DNA of 64,000 bases from Falsibacillus albus (GCF_003668575.1 NZ_RCVZ01000004.1:62001-126000); one strand, 5' to 3'. Counted from the first letter of the stretch, positions 46,072 through 55,350 are shown. Made by a program: numbers and translations. Notes: generated from the sequence alone by a model not told the origin.

Positions 46072-46722
46072 TTAATTTTTGAGTCCTTTTGGTGTTGTCG
46101 CTTTCTCAATCATCCGTAAAATAAAATCAAATAGAATCGCCAGCAGCGCTGCAGGAAGTGCTCCAGCAAGCACCAAATAATTATTATAGGTTGAAAGCCC
46201 CCTATAAATGATATCTCCCAATCCTCCTGCGCCCACGAATGTAGCAAGCGTAGCGACACCAACCGTCAATACAGTAGCTGTCCTAATACCCGCCATCATG
46301 ACAGGCAAAGAAAGCGGCAGCTCAATCTTTCTTAGTATTTGACCATTTGTCATTCCCATACCTCTCCCGGCTTCGATAATTGCCTGATCGACTCCGACGA
46401 TGCCGGTATATGTGTTCCGTAAAATCGGCAATAGTGCATAAATGGTCAAGGCAATAATGGCAGTGGCATCCCCAATGCCGATTAATGGGACAAGGAATCC
46501 AAATAGAGCCAGACTAGGGATTGTTTGAAAAATAGCGGTGATGCCGATGAATACTTCCGCCACCTTTTCCTGTCGCGAAATGAAAATCCCCAATGGAAGG
46601 GAAATCACGATGGCAATCAGGATGGATACAAAAGATAAATATAAATGCTGGACAAGACCTCCGATAATCAGATCGCTCCTGCCTGTGATGGTTTCCCAAA
46701 ACATTTGAACAGCAGAACTCAT
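46072..46722 (-). CDS. Osmoprotectant ABC transporter permease
   Basis: 216 residues with five or six membrane helices and the BPD EAA loop (AIIEAGRGMGMTNGQILRKIELPLSLPVMMAGIR). It matches OpuCB/OpuBB-type permeases. It overlaps the ATPase gene by 4 bp. A second permease (OpuCD type), usual in four-gene Opu operons, is absent, so this subunit probably works as a homodimer. Confidence 0.88.
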   Translation of the reverse strand: MSSAVQMFWETITGRSDLIIGGLVQHLYLSFVSILIAIVISLPLGIFISRQEKVAEVFIGITAIFQTIPSLALFGFLVPLIGIGDATAIIALTIYALLPILRNTYTGIVGVDQAIIEAGRGMGMTNGQILRKIELPLSLPVMMAGIRTATVLTVGVATLATFVGAGGLGDIIYRGLSTYNNYLVLAGALPAALLAILFDFILRMIEKATTPKGLKN

Positions 46723-47843
46723 ACATTAACCTCCTTTTTAATGCCGGCCATTGCCGTGAAAATGTTTTCTTTTTTTACTATTCCCACATATCGACCATGT
46801 TCAACGACGGGGATTGATGTCCTGCCAGTCCTATGTATCAGCCTGGCTGCTTCTTTAATATCATCCATCGGCTTTACGTGGAGGTCCGTTAAATGAATAA
46901 GGTTCTTAGTCATTGGGTTGCTTTCCATTTCTTCTTTGAAAACTGTCCCTCGGTATTGGCCGTCTACGTCAATGACGCAAATCTCCGATAAGTCATCAGG
47001 CATAGATTCTGGCCACGCTTCCAGCTTGGTTGTAAAATCACGTTCAATGGACAGTACTGGAAATTCTTCAATTAGATCCATTAATTTATCGTTTGCAGGC
47101 ACTTGATTCAGGCGATCCTCTCCGATGAATTGTTCGACGAAGGAGTTGGCCGGCTGCTTGATAAGTTCTTCAGGCGTTGTATACTGCTCGATGCGTCCAT
47201 CCTTCATGATGGCGATCCTGTCAGCAATCTTGAGTGCTTCGTCGATATCATGTGTGACAAAAACAATCGTTTTTTGAATTTGCCTTTGCAGTGCTTTTAA
47301 TTCATCCTGTAGCTGTTCCCTGCTTATAGGGTCAAGCGCGCTGAAAGGTTCATCCATTAAAATAATCGGTGGTTCTGCAGCAAGAGCTCGAATTACCCCG
47401 ACCCTTTGCTGCTGGCCACCGCTTAGCTCCAGCGGGTATTTCTTTTTGAAGATGGATGGTTCCAATCCAACAAGCGTCAATAACTCATCAACTCTTTTTT
47501 GATACGCTGCTTTTTCCCATCCTTTTAATTTTGGGATGAGCGCTACATTTTCTTCAATGGTCATGTGAGGCATCAACCCGATTTGTTGTATCACGTATCC
47601 GATGCTTCTCCTGAGTTCTACTGGGTCCTTATCCGAGATATTATCCCCATTTATGTATATGTCGCCGCTAGTTGGAATCAAGAGCTTATTAATCATTTTC
47701 ATCGTCGTTGTTTTCCCGCATCCGCTTGGTCCGATCAAAGCGACTAGCTCTCCTTTTGGAATTTCCAAATCGATTCCTTTAATGGCTGTGTAGCCATCCT
47801 TAAATGTCTTTTTTACATCCTTAAAAGTGATCAACAACTTCAC
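46719..47843 (-). CDS. Osmoprotectant ABC transporter ATPase with CBS domains
   Basis: 374 residues. Walker A GPSGCGKTT, signature LSGGQQQRVGVIRAL, Walker B IILMDEPFSALD and an OpuCA-type switch region are all present. From about residue 250 two CBS domains follow, which in OpuA/OpuC-type importers sense ionic strength or c-di-AMP. First gene of the operon. No clear osmotic promoter was identified. Confidence 0.9.
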   Translation of the reverse strand: MKLLITFKDVKKTFKDGYTAIKGIDLEIPKGELVALIGPSGCGKTTTMKMINKLLIPTSGDIYINGDNISDKDPVELRRSIGYVIQQIGLMPHMTIEENVALIPKLKGWEKAAYQKRVDELLTLVGLEPSIFKKKYPLELSGGQQQRVGVIRALAAEPPIILMDEPFSALDPISREQLQDELKALQRQIQKTIVFVTHDIDEALKIADRIAIMKDGRIEQYTTPEELIKQPANSFVEQFIGEDRLNQVPANDKLMDLIEEFPVLSIERDFTTKLEAWPESMPDDLSEICVIDVDGQYRGTVFKEEMESNPMTKNLIHLTDLHVKPMDDIKEAARLIHRTGRTSIPVVEHGRYVGIVKKENIFTAMAGIKKEVNV

Positions 47844-47926
47844 CTGCCTTAAAATTTTTCTAGTATATGTTTCCCTTTCGGCAAAAAACGTAAACTTCCT
47901 TTCTTTTATCAGAGAAAAGATAATAG

Positions 47927-47972
47927 GCTGTCACAAAAACAAAGGTTGAATTCTCATGTGACAGCAACCTTT
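47927..47972. repeat. Interleaved inverted repeats upstream of the osmoprotectant operon
   Basis: GCTGTCAC (47927-47934) pairs with GTGACAGC (47958-47965). AAAGGTTG (47941-47948) pairs with CAACCTTT (47965-47972). The two stems overlap in order A-B-A'-B', so they can form a pseudoknot or two alternative hairpins. The remaining 47844-48155 gap shows no gene. Confidence 0.5.
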
Positions 47973-48155
47973 AACATATTTATTAACAGACTGAGAATCT
48001 TTAATTTCATAAGACTGCATGTGTGGCAAAAGTAGTTCAAAATTGTTAAAAACATAGGCTCATTGCCTTAAAGATCGCTTGATTTGAGGAGATTTTCAAG
48101 GTGATATTTTTGTTAGCATTTCATTTCAGGAATATTTTTACAAGGAGGAATGAAG

Positions 48156-48617
48156 ATGAAAATCAGTCAAACATGCAATAGTAACTTAATCGCTAATTTG
48201 AACAAATATGTTCACGATTTACACGCAAACTTATATCCTGAGCATTTCAAAAAATATAATTTTGAGGATAATAAGACTTTCTTTCAAAAAATTATTGATA
48301 AAGAAGAGTTTACTTTCCTTCTGTTGGAGGACGATGACGAACCTTTAGGGTATGCTTTTATTGAATTTAAGGCTTATCCTGGTACCACCTTTAAAAAAGC
48401 GTATAAATCGGTGTATGTGCATCAAATAAGCATCTCAGAAAACCAAAGAAAAAAAGGTTATGGGTCTAAGCTAATGGACGAAATAACCAATATTGCAAAA
48501 GCAAATGGGATTAACAGGATTGAATTGGATTATTGGTTCAATAATGAAATCGCAAAGAGCTTTTATAAGAAGAGAGATTTTGTGAAATATCGAGAATTTG
48601 TTTATAAAGATATTTAA
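48156..48617 (+). CDS. GNAT family N-acetyltransferase
   Basis: 153 residues from ATG 48156, which has AAGGAGG 7 nt upstream (ATG 48150 is too close). The acetyl-CoA loop VHQISISENQRKKGYGSKLMDEI and the final IAKSFYKKRDFVKYREFVYKDI are typical. Substrate unknown. It is noticeably AT-richer than its neighbours, which may hint at recent transfer. It interrupts an otherwise minus-strand block. Confidence 0.85.
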   Translation: MKISQTCNSNLIANLNKYVHDLHANLYPEHFKKYNFEDNKTFFQKIIDKEEFTFLLLEDDDEPLGYAFIEFKAYPGTTFKKAYKSVYVHQISISENQRKKGYGSKLMDEITNIAKANGINRIELDYWFNNEIAKSFYKKRDFVKYREFVYKDI

Positions 48618-48651
48618 TATTAATGCTAAATCATAGTCCAAATGACAAAAA

Positions 48652-48680
48652 AGAGGTGCGAATAGCACCCCTTTTTTTAT
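48652..48680. terminator. Bidirectional terminator between GNAT and NCS2 genes
   Basis: GAGGTGC/GCACCCC hairpin flanked by AAAAAAG on one side and TTTTTTT on the other, between convergent genes. Confidence 0.75.
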
Positions 48681-48730
48681 GTTGTTTATCATTTTAATCT
48701 TCTTAACCAAACCCGTTACACAAAAACGAG

Positions 48731-50026
48731 TCAGCCTTTTGGTTTAATTATTTGGAATCTGATCCATTGTTCTGTCAAAATGGCGGCAATGGTTCCAAGG
48801 ATCAATCCATTGTTCAAAAGGGATGCAAAGATGATCGGCAATTGCTCCGTCGCTTTTACCGGAATGAACATCGCCCCCACGCCAATGAGCAAGGATACTC
48901 CTGAAACTATCCGGGCCAATGGCTTATCGGTTTCTTTATCCAGTTCACTTAAAGCAATCCCCACCATCCTTGAAAAAATCACGAAAGTTACTGCATAGCC
49001 CACCGGAGTCGGAATGGCAGCCATGATTCCCATGACGGATGGGAATAAAGAAAGGATGGTGATCATGATAGATCCAAAGATAAATGGCTTGATGGATGTT
49101 ATAGAAGTCGCTTGAACATATCCGGCAGCCCCGGATATCGGAACAGGTCCAACCGCACCGAAGATTCCTCCTGCAGCTTGGTTGATCCCGGATATAAGAC
49201 CGGCTTTTTTATAATTGGGACTTGGCCTTTTCCCTGTAATCCGGCCTTGGACCTCCTCCATCACCCGTACGGAAGCGATCATATTAGTGGTTAGGAGGAT
49301 GGCAACAAATATTGCAGTAGTAATCATTCCACTATCGAATCTTGGCGGTCCAAAAGGGAATATCTGAGGCAATGAAAAGATGGCTCCTCTGTTTAAAGGA
49401 ATTGAAGGTGCCTCCCCTAAAAAATAAAAGAGTATCCATCCGAGCAGCAAACTGATCAAGATGGAATACTGGCTGATCCATTTCACCTTCAAGCTCCCTA
49501 AAAAATAGGTCAAAATAATGACGGCAATGCTCCCAAGGAGGACAGTCGGCTGTACATGCGTTTGTTCATTCGACAGCCCGAGCATGCCCTTCATAAACGA
49601 TCCGCTCAATTGAAGAATAAGTAATACCAAATATACGAATGTTGCGGTCGGGGTGAATAGATTCTTTAACTTTTCAATCAAACCAAAACCTGCTAATAGA
49701 AAAAAAACGAGTGCACTTACAATCATCCCCGCTTCCAGCGATTGCAAGGTGGCTTGGCTGCTTGAATAAATGGTGCCAATGAAGCCTGCATATATGGCAA
49801 AGACGCTCCACCATAATCCTGCCGGCCCTTCATTGATAGGAAGTTTATGTCCGAGTGAAGCCTGCAGTATACTTGAAATCCCAAGGACAAAAATGGTTCT
49901 TTGCACAAACTCTGCTGTTGCAGAAGGTGATAAATGAAATAAATCACCGATTGCGATTGGGGCTACGATCGATCCCGCAATCATAAAAGCCATCCATTGG
50001 ATGGCTCCAAATATGTATTTTGACAA
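48731..50026 (-). CDS. NCS2 family uracil/xanthine permease
   Basis: 431 residues with about 12-14 membrane helices. NCS2 motifs are INEGPAGLWWSVFAIYAGF and GLISGINQAAGGIFGAVGPVPISGAAG (the substrate/TM8 region). The start is TTG 50026 behind AGGTGAG. It begins 10 bp after the GH18 gene, so the two are probably one transcript. This resembles the uracil/xanthine transporter group, but the nucleobase is not fixed by the sequence. Confidence 0.85.
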   Translation of the reverse strand: MSKYIFGAIQWMAFMIAGSIVAPIAIGDLFHLSPSATAEFVQRTIFVLGISSILQASLGHKLPINEGPAGLWWSVFAIYAGFIGTIYSSSQATLQSLEAGMIVSALVFFLLAGFGLIEKLKNLFTPTATFVYLVLLILQLSGSFMKGMLGLSNEQTHVQPTVLLGSIAVIILTYFLGSLKVKWISQYSILISLLLGWILFYFLGEAPSIPLNRGAIFSLPQIFPFGPPRFDSGMITTAIFVAILLTTNMIASVRVMEEVQGRITGKRPSPNYKKAGLISGINQAAGGIFGAVGPVPISGAAGYVQATSITSIKPFIFGSIMITILSLFPSVMGIMAAIPTPVGYAVTFVIFSRMVGIALSELDKETDKPLARIVSGVSLLIGVGAMFIPVKATEQLPIIFASLLNNGLILGTIAAILTEQWIRFQIIKPKG

Positions 50027-50036
50027 AATCGCTCAC

Positions 50037-51791
50037 CTACTTTTTTTGGTACAGTGCAGTCATACTGTTTTTTAATGATGTCCATGCCGACTGATCTGCA
50101 AAATATCTTGCCCATGCTGCAACGCCAGCCAGCTGATATTTTTCCGCTAGGGCAGTCCGGTTTTGCAGTGAACATTCATCCTCTAACCACATTTTATAAG
50201 TTGCTTGTTCTTTTTCATTCGTATAGCTTACAAAGTTTTGTCCGGAATCTTGATCATAAATCGGAGTCAGTTTCCTTTCGGTGATCCATTGTTTAGCCTC
50301 ATCCATTTTTAATGCTTTAGAAGAAACGGTGAGACTTCCGTCTGATTGTTTCTGTTCCTTCCACAATCGTGTAAATAGCGGAATTCCAAGCACCAGCTTT
50401 TCATTTGGTACAACTTTTAACAAAGCCTTTAGGTTATTTTCTACCCACGGAATGCTTGCGACACTTCCAGAAGTCTGGGAATTTGCCCCATGCTCATCGT
50501 ATGCCATCACGATCATGTAATCAACAGATCTGGCCAACTCTTGGCGATCATAGAATTTAGACCAATTCCCGCTCGAAGAAATGAAGGTAACATCCATGGA
50601 AATAATCAATCCAGCCTGATGAAGCCTGGCAGCTGCTTCACGGACAAATTGAGTCACATACTCCTTGTCTGAAAAGGAGACATTTTCAATATCCAGGTTG
50701 ATTCCATTTAATTGATACAGTTTGCTGTAATGTATCAATTCACGGATAATATTCTGTCTGCTCTCAAAGCTTTTAAATGCCTCGTGGGTAAGTTCTGGAT
50801 CAAACGAGTTTGTAAAGACGCCCCATATTTGATTATGATGATTTTGAGCCCAGCGCACATATTCCATTGAGCCGAGGTTGTCGATATCTCCTTTCTCATT
50901 GAGGAGATGAAACCACGTAGGTGATACAATATTGATCCCTGGAAGTTCGCCAAGCTTCTTGACATCAGGATTCTTAGAATATACCGTTTCCCAAGTCAGC
51001 TGTATCGGAAGGGGGCTTTTTATCGGCTTCCACGATTCTTGGTCCATTCTAACATGAACGGTTCTCTTGCCCTTTAAATGTATGTAAGACTTCCTGATAT
51101 ACCCTGAGATTCCAGAATCGGTTCTAGCCAGATAGTATCCTCTCTCTTCATTAATGATCGCAACCTCTTCTCCGTTCTCCACTTGATCTACATATGGTGA
51201 TTGCAAGTCGGGTTCCTTTCTGAGCCGTAAAAATGCAGGTCTTGCATCTTGTCCCTCGACTTCTCCTTTAAGATGCGTTTCCCCATCTTTTTCAATTTGT
51301 ATGATCTCTGTCTCCTTAAACTCTTTATATTGAAGTGGATAAAAGGAAATAAGGGGATCCAATGCTATGTATTGTTTTTTGTTTATCTCCATATTAATAG
51401 GAAAATGCAATGTTACAGGCCTTTCATTAATGTAATACTTCAATGATGAGTCGGGCATGTTGATGACTTTGTTTTTTGTTGTAATGACGACTGAATGTGT
51501 TGCCGGATCCTCATATACCGATGAATCCACATGCTTCATTAAAAAAGATGCAGGTACGTATACCACTCCATTTTTGATGACGGCATCCCCTTCAATTTTA
51601 TCTTCAAATACGATCGGATGCTGAGCCGTCTTAAACGCTGCCTTTTGATTCGAAGCAAATGGATAAAAATAAAATAATAGATAGCCAGTGATGGAAAGAA
51701 ACAGAAAACATGCAATTATGGCAAACATCACGCTAGTCTTCGGCGCTCTTTCCTGTTGTATAACTTCCATTTCATTTCCTCCCCATTTCAT
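50037..51791 (-). CDS. Membrane-anchored GH18-type glycosidase with stalk and SH3 domains
   Basis: 584 residues. A membrane anchor (about 21-42) is followed by a copper-amine-oxidase-N-like stalk domain (about 60-165), an SH3 domain (about 183-240) and a glycosyl hydrolase 18 barrel (about 260-580). The active strand reads NGINLDIENV: D367 and E369 of DxxDxDxE are kept, but the two earlier acids are Asn (N362, N365), as in YaaH-type spore enzymes. It probably cuts peptidoglycan or chitin-like bonds at the surface or in the spore. The start is uncertain (51791, or ATG 51770 behind GGGGAGGA). Confidence 0.8.
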   Translation of the reverse strand: MKWGGNEMEVIQQERAPKTSVMFAIIACFLFLSITGYLLFYFYPFASNQKAAFKTAQHPIVFEDKIEGDAVIKNGVVYVPASFLMKHVDSSVYEDPATHSVVITTKNKVINMPDSSLKYYINERPVTLHFPINMEINKKQYIALDPLISFYPLQYKEFKETEIIQIEKDGETHLKGEVEGQDARPAFLRLRKEPDLQSPYVDQVENGEEVAIINEERGYYLARTDSGISGYIRKSYIHLKGKRTVHVRMDQESWKPIKSPLPIQLTWETVYSKNPDVKKLGELPGINIVSPTWFHLLNEKGDIDNLGSMEYVRWAQNHHNQIWGVFTNSFDPELTHEAFKSFESRQNIIRELIHYSKLYQLNGINLDIENVSFSDKEYVTQFVREAAARLHQAGLIISMDVTFISSSGNWSKFYDRQELARSVDYMIVMAYDEHGANSQTSGSVASIPWVENNLKALLKVVPNEKLVLGIPLFTRLWKEQKQSDGSLTVSSKALKMDEAKQWITERKLTPIYDQDSGQNFVSYTNEKEQATYKMWLEDECSLQNRTALAEKYQLAGVAAWARYFADQSAWTSLKNSMTALYQKK

Positions 51792-51916
51792 CGTACAAGA
51801 AGTGGGGAATGAAGAAAAGAGAAATTACCCATCTAGAAAATTCTTTTTATTTCTCAACTTTATTCATGGTACAATAATAGAACCTGTGACAGATTTGAAA
51901 TAAAGGAGCTTTGTAA

Positions 51917-52510
51917 ATGCTATATGCACTTATTCTTTTACTCGCTTATCTATTAGGATCGATCCCATCCGGATTGATTGTAGGAAAGGCATTTTATGGG
52001 GTGGACATACGGGAACATGGAAGCGGAAATTTAGGAGGCACCAATACATTCCGCACATTGGGGGTCAAAGCCGGACTTGCTGTGACAATCGCTGATATTC
52101 TAAAGGGTACATTGGCTACCAGCCTTCCGCTAATATTCGGTTTTGATCATCTACATCCATTATTGGTGGGAACTTTTGCTGTTATCGGACACATGTTTCC
52201 GGTTTTTGCAGGATTTCGCGGAGGTAAGGCTGTCGCCACTTCTGGCGGTGTGCTATTGGGTTATGTGCCGATTTTATTCCTAATCCTTATTGCTGTATTC
52301 TTTATCAGCTTATATTTGACGAAATACGTATCGCTTTCTTCCATGATTGCAGCCATTGTAGCCTTTGCCACCAGCCTTTTTTACAACCATGAGCCGGACA
52401 TACCGCTGATCATTGTCATCGGGTTAATGGCCTTCTTTGTCATTTATCGCCATCGCGCCAATATAAAGCGTATCATCAACGGAACCGAACCGAAAATAAA
52501 ATGGCTCTAA
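51917..52510 (+). CDS. plsY: Acyl-phosphate:glycerol-3-phosphate acyltransferase
   Basis: 197 residues with five membrane helices. PlsY motifs are [31 protein letters not shown] and [17 protein letters not shown]. It makes lysophosphatidic acid from acyl-phosphate, the first step of phospholipid synthesis. AAAGGAG lies upstream of ATG 51917. In B. subtilis plsY (yneS) directly precedes yneT-parEC; here about 7 kb of other genes lie between them. Confidence 0.95.
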   Translation: MLYALILLLAYLLGSIPSGLIVGKAFYGVDIREHGSGNLGGTNTFRTLGVKAGLAVTIADILKGTLATSLPLIFGFDHLHPLLVGTFAVIGHMFPVFAGFRGGKAVATSGGVLLGYVPILFLILIAVFFISLYLTKYVSLSSMIAAIVAFATSLFYNHEPDIPLIIVIGLMAFFVIYRHRANIKRIINGTEPKIKWL

Positions 52511-52546
52511 ACCTACTTGCAGCTGCAGTAGGTTTTTTATTTTTTC
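52511..52546 (+). terminator. Terminator of plsY
   Basis: ACCTACT/AGTAGGT-type stem containing GCAGCTGC, followed by TTTTTTATTTTTT. Confidence 0.85.
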
Positions 52547-52594
52547 TCCTATTTATATAGTAAAATAAAACTATCAATATTAATGGAGTTTAAG

Positions 52595-53743
52595 ATGATG
52601 AAAAGAATATGTGTCATTACAGTAATCCTGCTTCTGCTGTTGATAGGAGTGCTTTTAGGATGGCAGTATCATGAATCTGCAAAAAATGCTTTTTTCCATA
52701 CGGTGCATTCAGTTGGTCACAATGCGATGCATTCCGTTGCTGCCGAAACAAAGTCGTATGGGACTTCAGCCACTATCGGAGAAATCGGCGATGTCCTCCT
52801 CCATGATTGGGTATATGAAGATGCAAAAAAATCATCAGGCTATCAATTTGATAAAATGCTGGCCAAAGTTAAACCGATGTTAGAGAAGCCTGATTTCTTG
52901 ATTGCCAATGAAGAATCGATTCCTGCTGGAGAATCCATGGGGATATCAAGCTACCCTATCTTCAACAGTCCATTTGAGATTGTCGATACACTGAAAAGAA
53001 ACGGTGTGGATTTGATATCGAGTGCCAATAACCATGCGATGGACAAGGGCCCGAGGGGAATATTGAGTGCCATTCAATATTATGAAAAGAAAGGAATGCC
53101 TTATGTAGGAATCAACAAAAATCAAGCAGATCAAAAGCGTCTAAGGGTGTTCAATGTTAACGGCATTTCCGTTGCCGTTCTAGCCTATACATTTGGCACC
53201 AATGGAATCCCAATCCCTGATGGAAAGGGTTATCTCGTAAATGTAATCGATGAACCAAAGATGATTGAGGATATCCAAGATGCGAGAAAACATGCAGAAG
53301 TTGTTGTCCTGAGTATTCATTGGGGAAATGAATATGTCCGGAAGCCGAATGAGATCCAAAAGAAACTTGCAAAAGATCTGGCCAATGCCGGTGCGGATAT
53401 CATTTTCGGCCATCATCCTCATGTACTGGAGCCGATCGAGAAAATCAAATGCACCGACGATAGAAATGCTGTTGTCGTATATTCCCTCGGGAACTTCTTG
53501 TCTGGGCAGCTATGGGACTATAAGGATATTGGAGGACTCGCCACTGTGGACATACATAAAAAAATTGACGGAGACAATAAGACGATCAAAATCGGTGAAG
53601 TGAATTTCGAACCAACCTTCGTTTTAAGCAAGCATTTCAGACACTATGAAGTTCTGCCATTAAAAGACGCTTACCGTGAGGGACTGGTTGACCATTCCCC
53701 TGATGAAATTGAGAACTTTATGTTTTCTTCGATTTCCCATTAA
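52595..53743 (+). CDS. CapA-family protein (poly-gamma-glutamate/capsule type metallophosphatase fold)
   Basis: 382 residues from ATG 52595 (GGAG 6 nt upstream); the open frame extends to 52583. An N-terminal membrane segment (about 4-22) anchors an extracellular PGA_cap domain: GEIGDVLLHDWVYEDA, ISSANNHAMDKG, LSIHWGNEYV, IIFGHHPHVLEPIE and YSLGNFLSG. These provide the metal ligands of the calcineurin-like fold. CapA proteins take part in capsule or polyglutamate handling, but no capBC genes are nearby. Confidence 0.88.
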   Translation: MMKRICVITVILLLLLIGVLLGWQYHESAKNAFFHTVHSVGHNAMHSVAAETKSYGTSATIGEIGDVLLHDWVYEDAKKSSGYQFDKMLAKVKPMLEKPDFLIANEESIPAGESMGISSYPIFNSPFEIVDTLKRNGVDLISSANNHAMDKGPRGILSAIQYYEKKGMPYVGINKNQADQKRLRVFNVNGISVAVLAYTFGTNGIPIPDGKGYLVNVIDEPKMIEDIQDARKHAEVVVLSIHWGNEYVRKPNEIQKKLAKDLANAGADIIFGHHPHVLEPIEKIKCTDDRNAVVVYSLGNFLSGQLWDYKDIGGLATVDIHKKIDGDNKTIKIGEVNFEPTFVLSKHFRHYEVLPLKDAYREGLVDHSPDEIENFMFSSISH

Positions 53744-53772
53744 AAAAACGAGCCGATGATGGCTCGTTTTTT
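53741..53772. terminator. Bidirectional terminator between capA-like gene and small membrane protein
   Basis: AAAAAACGAGCC/GGCTCGTTTTTT perfect 12-bp stem with a 6-nt loop between convergent genes. Confidence 0.9.
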
Positions 53773-53774
53773 CC

Positions 53775-54026
53775 TTAGTGGCCGGATCCAAAAATCGATT
53801 GATGAAACACGATTAGAAAGATGGTCGCGGCAAACAGTATAGATAATATAGAAATTCTCATACGCATAGAAGGTAATTTAACAAGGATGAAATAGACTCC
53901 AGCGCTTATGATAATAAAGGAGAATGCCTGAATAAAACCACCTGTTTTGTGAAGCTGAAAGATGCTCAAAACCGCCAAGCCAATAAATACTGTCAATCCT
54001 GCAATGGTATAAATTTTGTTCTTCAA
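53775..54026 (-). CDS. Small hydrophobic protein of unknown function
   Basis: 83 residues with three membrane helices separated by short charged loops (KLPSMRMRIS). It resembles DUF3953-type small Bacillus membrane proteins, but only in size and hydrophobic pattern. ATG 54026 is preceded by GAGGGGAAATTTTGAAG. It is divergent from yneR. Confidence 0.5.
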   Translation of the reverse strand: MKNKIYTIAGLTVFIGLAVLSIFQLHKTGGFIQAFSFIIISAGVYFILVKLPSMRMRISILSILFAATIFLIVFHQSIFGSGH

Positions 54027-54141
54027 AATTTCCCCTCACTCTTTTGATGGATTTGATTAGAAGTATGTAAAAAAATTCGTTATACTGTTTAGACTACCAC
54101 ATTCCAAATGAACCGCATGACGATCTGAAAGGAGATACAGC

Positions 54142-54447
54142 ATGAACATTTATATATCTGATGATGCACTTAAATGGTTTAAAAAAGAAATGGATATTCA
54201 AAAAGGCGAATATGTTCGATTTTTTGCCCGGTATGGAGGAAGCAGCCCGGTCCAGCAAGGATTTTCATTAGGCGTGACCAAAGAGGAGCCCATAGATATG
54301 GCAGTGAAATACGAGCATGAAGGAACAACCTTCTTTATCGAGGAGCGCGATGTTTGGTACTTTGATGGCCATGATTTACATGTTATAGTCGACGATAAAC
54401 GCAATGAACTTCTATACGAATATAAAAAGGAAAACAGCCTCAGCTGA
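54142..54447 (+). CDS. yneR: HesB/YneR family protein without cysteines
   Basis: 101 residues. The HesB-like fold is indicated by MNIYISDDALKWFKKEM, VRFFARYGGSSPVQQGFSLGVT and FIEERDVWYFDGHDLHVIVDD. IscA-type proteins carry three Cys for Fe-S transfer; this one has none, so it is unlikely to be an Fe-S scaffold. B. subtilis YneR is similar. AAAGGAGA precedes the ATG. Confidence 0.85.
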   Translation: MNIYISDDALKWFKKEMDIQKGEYVRFFARYGGSSPVQQGFSLGVTKEEPIDMAVKYEHEGTTFFIEERDVWYFDGHDLHVIVDDKRNELLYEYKKENSLS

Positions 54448-54484
54448 GCAATATCCCCTTTAAAAAGGGGATATTGCTTTTTTA
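54446..54484 (+). terminator. Terminator of yneR (bidirectional)
   Basis: AGCAATATCCCCTTT/AAAGGGGATATTGCT near-perfect 15-bp stem followed by TTTTTTAT. Confidence 0.92.
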
Positions 54485-54511
54485 TACATTTTTAATTTAT
54501 CCATCAATAAA

Positions 54512-54814
54512 TCAATGGTTGAAAAGCTCCAATTGGCTGGAAAGTCCTTCATTTGCCAATATCTCTATCTGCCTCTCCCCCAGCAGGTCAAAATGGGAAT
54601 AACCATCCTTTCGATGGTGGATCCACTCCTTTTTCAGTCCATACTGTTTTCCCCATGCTGCCAATCGGTTTAAATCACTGCACCCCACTTTTGTGACCGT
54701 CTTGCATTGTGGAAATCGATCATCCAGCCAATAGTGTGTTAAAAATGAGATTTTCCCTTGATCTATTTCTCTTTTCCATTGTGTTAAAGACTCCTTGGAT
54801 ATCCCGAAAGCCAC
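54512..54814 (-). CDS. yneQ: YneQ-type protein of unknown function
   Basis: 100 residues with no membrane segment. It contains FPQCKTVTKVGCSDLNRLAAWGKQYGLKKEWIHHR. The gene lies between yneR and yneP as in B. subtilis, which is the main support for the symbol. Function unknown. It begins 15 bp after the thioesterase stop codon. Confidence 0.75.
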   Translation of the reverse strand: MAFGISKESLTQWKREIDQGKISFLTHYWLDDRFPQCKTVTKVGCSDLNRLAAWGKQYGLKKEWIHHRKDGYSHFDLLGERQIEILANEGLSSQLELFNH

Positions 54815-54829
54815 TTTGCCACCCTCTTA

Positions 54830-55246
54830 TTATTTCTTTTCGTTCATATAAGCTTCATGCCAATCCGGGAAGTGCTTTTTCACTGAGATCGGTCTGAATG
54901 AATCTTTTTTCACACAGACATGCTTTGATGTACCCGAGAGAGCAAGCTCGTGATCCTCTGTATAGATTTCATATCCATAGACCGACCTTAACCCGTCATA
55001 TTCTTCAATCCAAGTATGTATGATTGCTTTTTCCCCGTATCGGACGGGTTTCTTATAGGACACCTGAATATCCATGACAGGTGAGATTATGCCATCGTTT
55101 TCCATATCTGCGTAGCGGAAACCTAAGTCTTCGATGAGCTGAGTACGGCCAAGTTCCATCCAGACGAGGTAGTTGGCATGATATACAACCCCCATTTGAT
55201 CAGTTTCTGCATAGCGTACATCGATGGTCTTTTTAGACACTAACAT
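54830..55246 (-). CDS. yneP: Acyl-CoA thioesterase, 4HBT/YbgC family
   Basis: 138 residues of a hotdog fold. The active-site stretch VRYAETDQMGVVYHANYLVWMELGRTQLI carries the Asp in ETDQMG typical of 4-hydroxybenzoyl-CoA thioesterase-type enzymes. It likely cleaves short acyl-CoA in the cytoplasm. It is co-oriented with yneQ. Confidence 0.88.
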   Translation of the reverse strand: MLVSKKTIDVRYAETDQMGVVYHANYLVWMELGRTQLIEDLGFRYADMENDGIISPVMDIQVSYKKPVRYGEKAIIHTWIEEYDGLRSVYGYEIYTEDHELALSGTSKHVCVKKDSFRPISVKKHFPDWHEAYMNEKK

Positions 55247-55316
55247 GTTAAAGCACCTCTCCTATCTCTATATTTCCCATAAGAAATTATAGCATGTAAT
55301 GGGAAGAAAAATGAAA

Positions 55317-55350
55317 CGAGACCGTCCCAAGCATAGGGACAGTCCCGATA
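55317..55350 (-). terminator. Terminator of tlp
   Basis: GAGACCGTCCC/GGGACAGTCCC stem with a 7-nt loop directly after the tlp stop codon. On the minus strand it ends GTCTCGTTTCATTTT. Confidence 0.65.
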
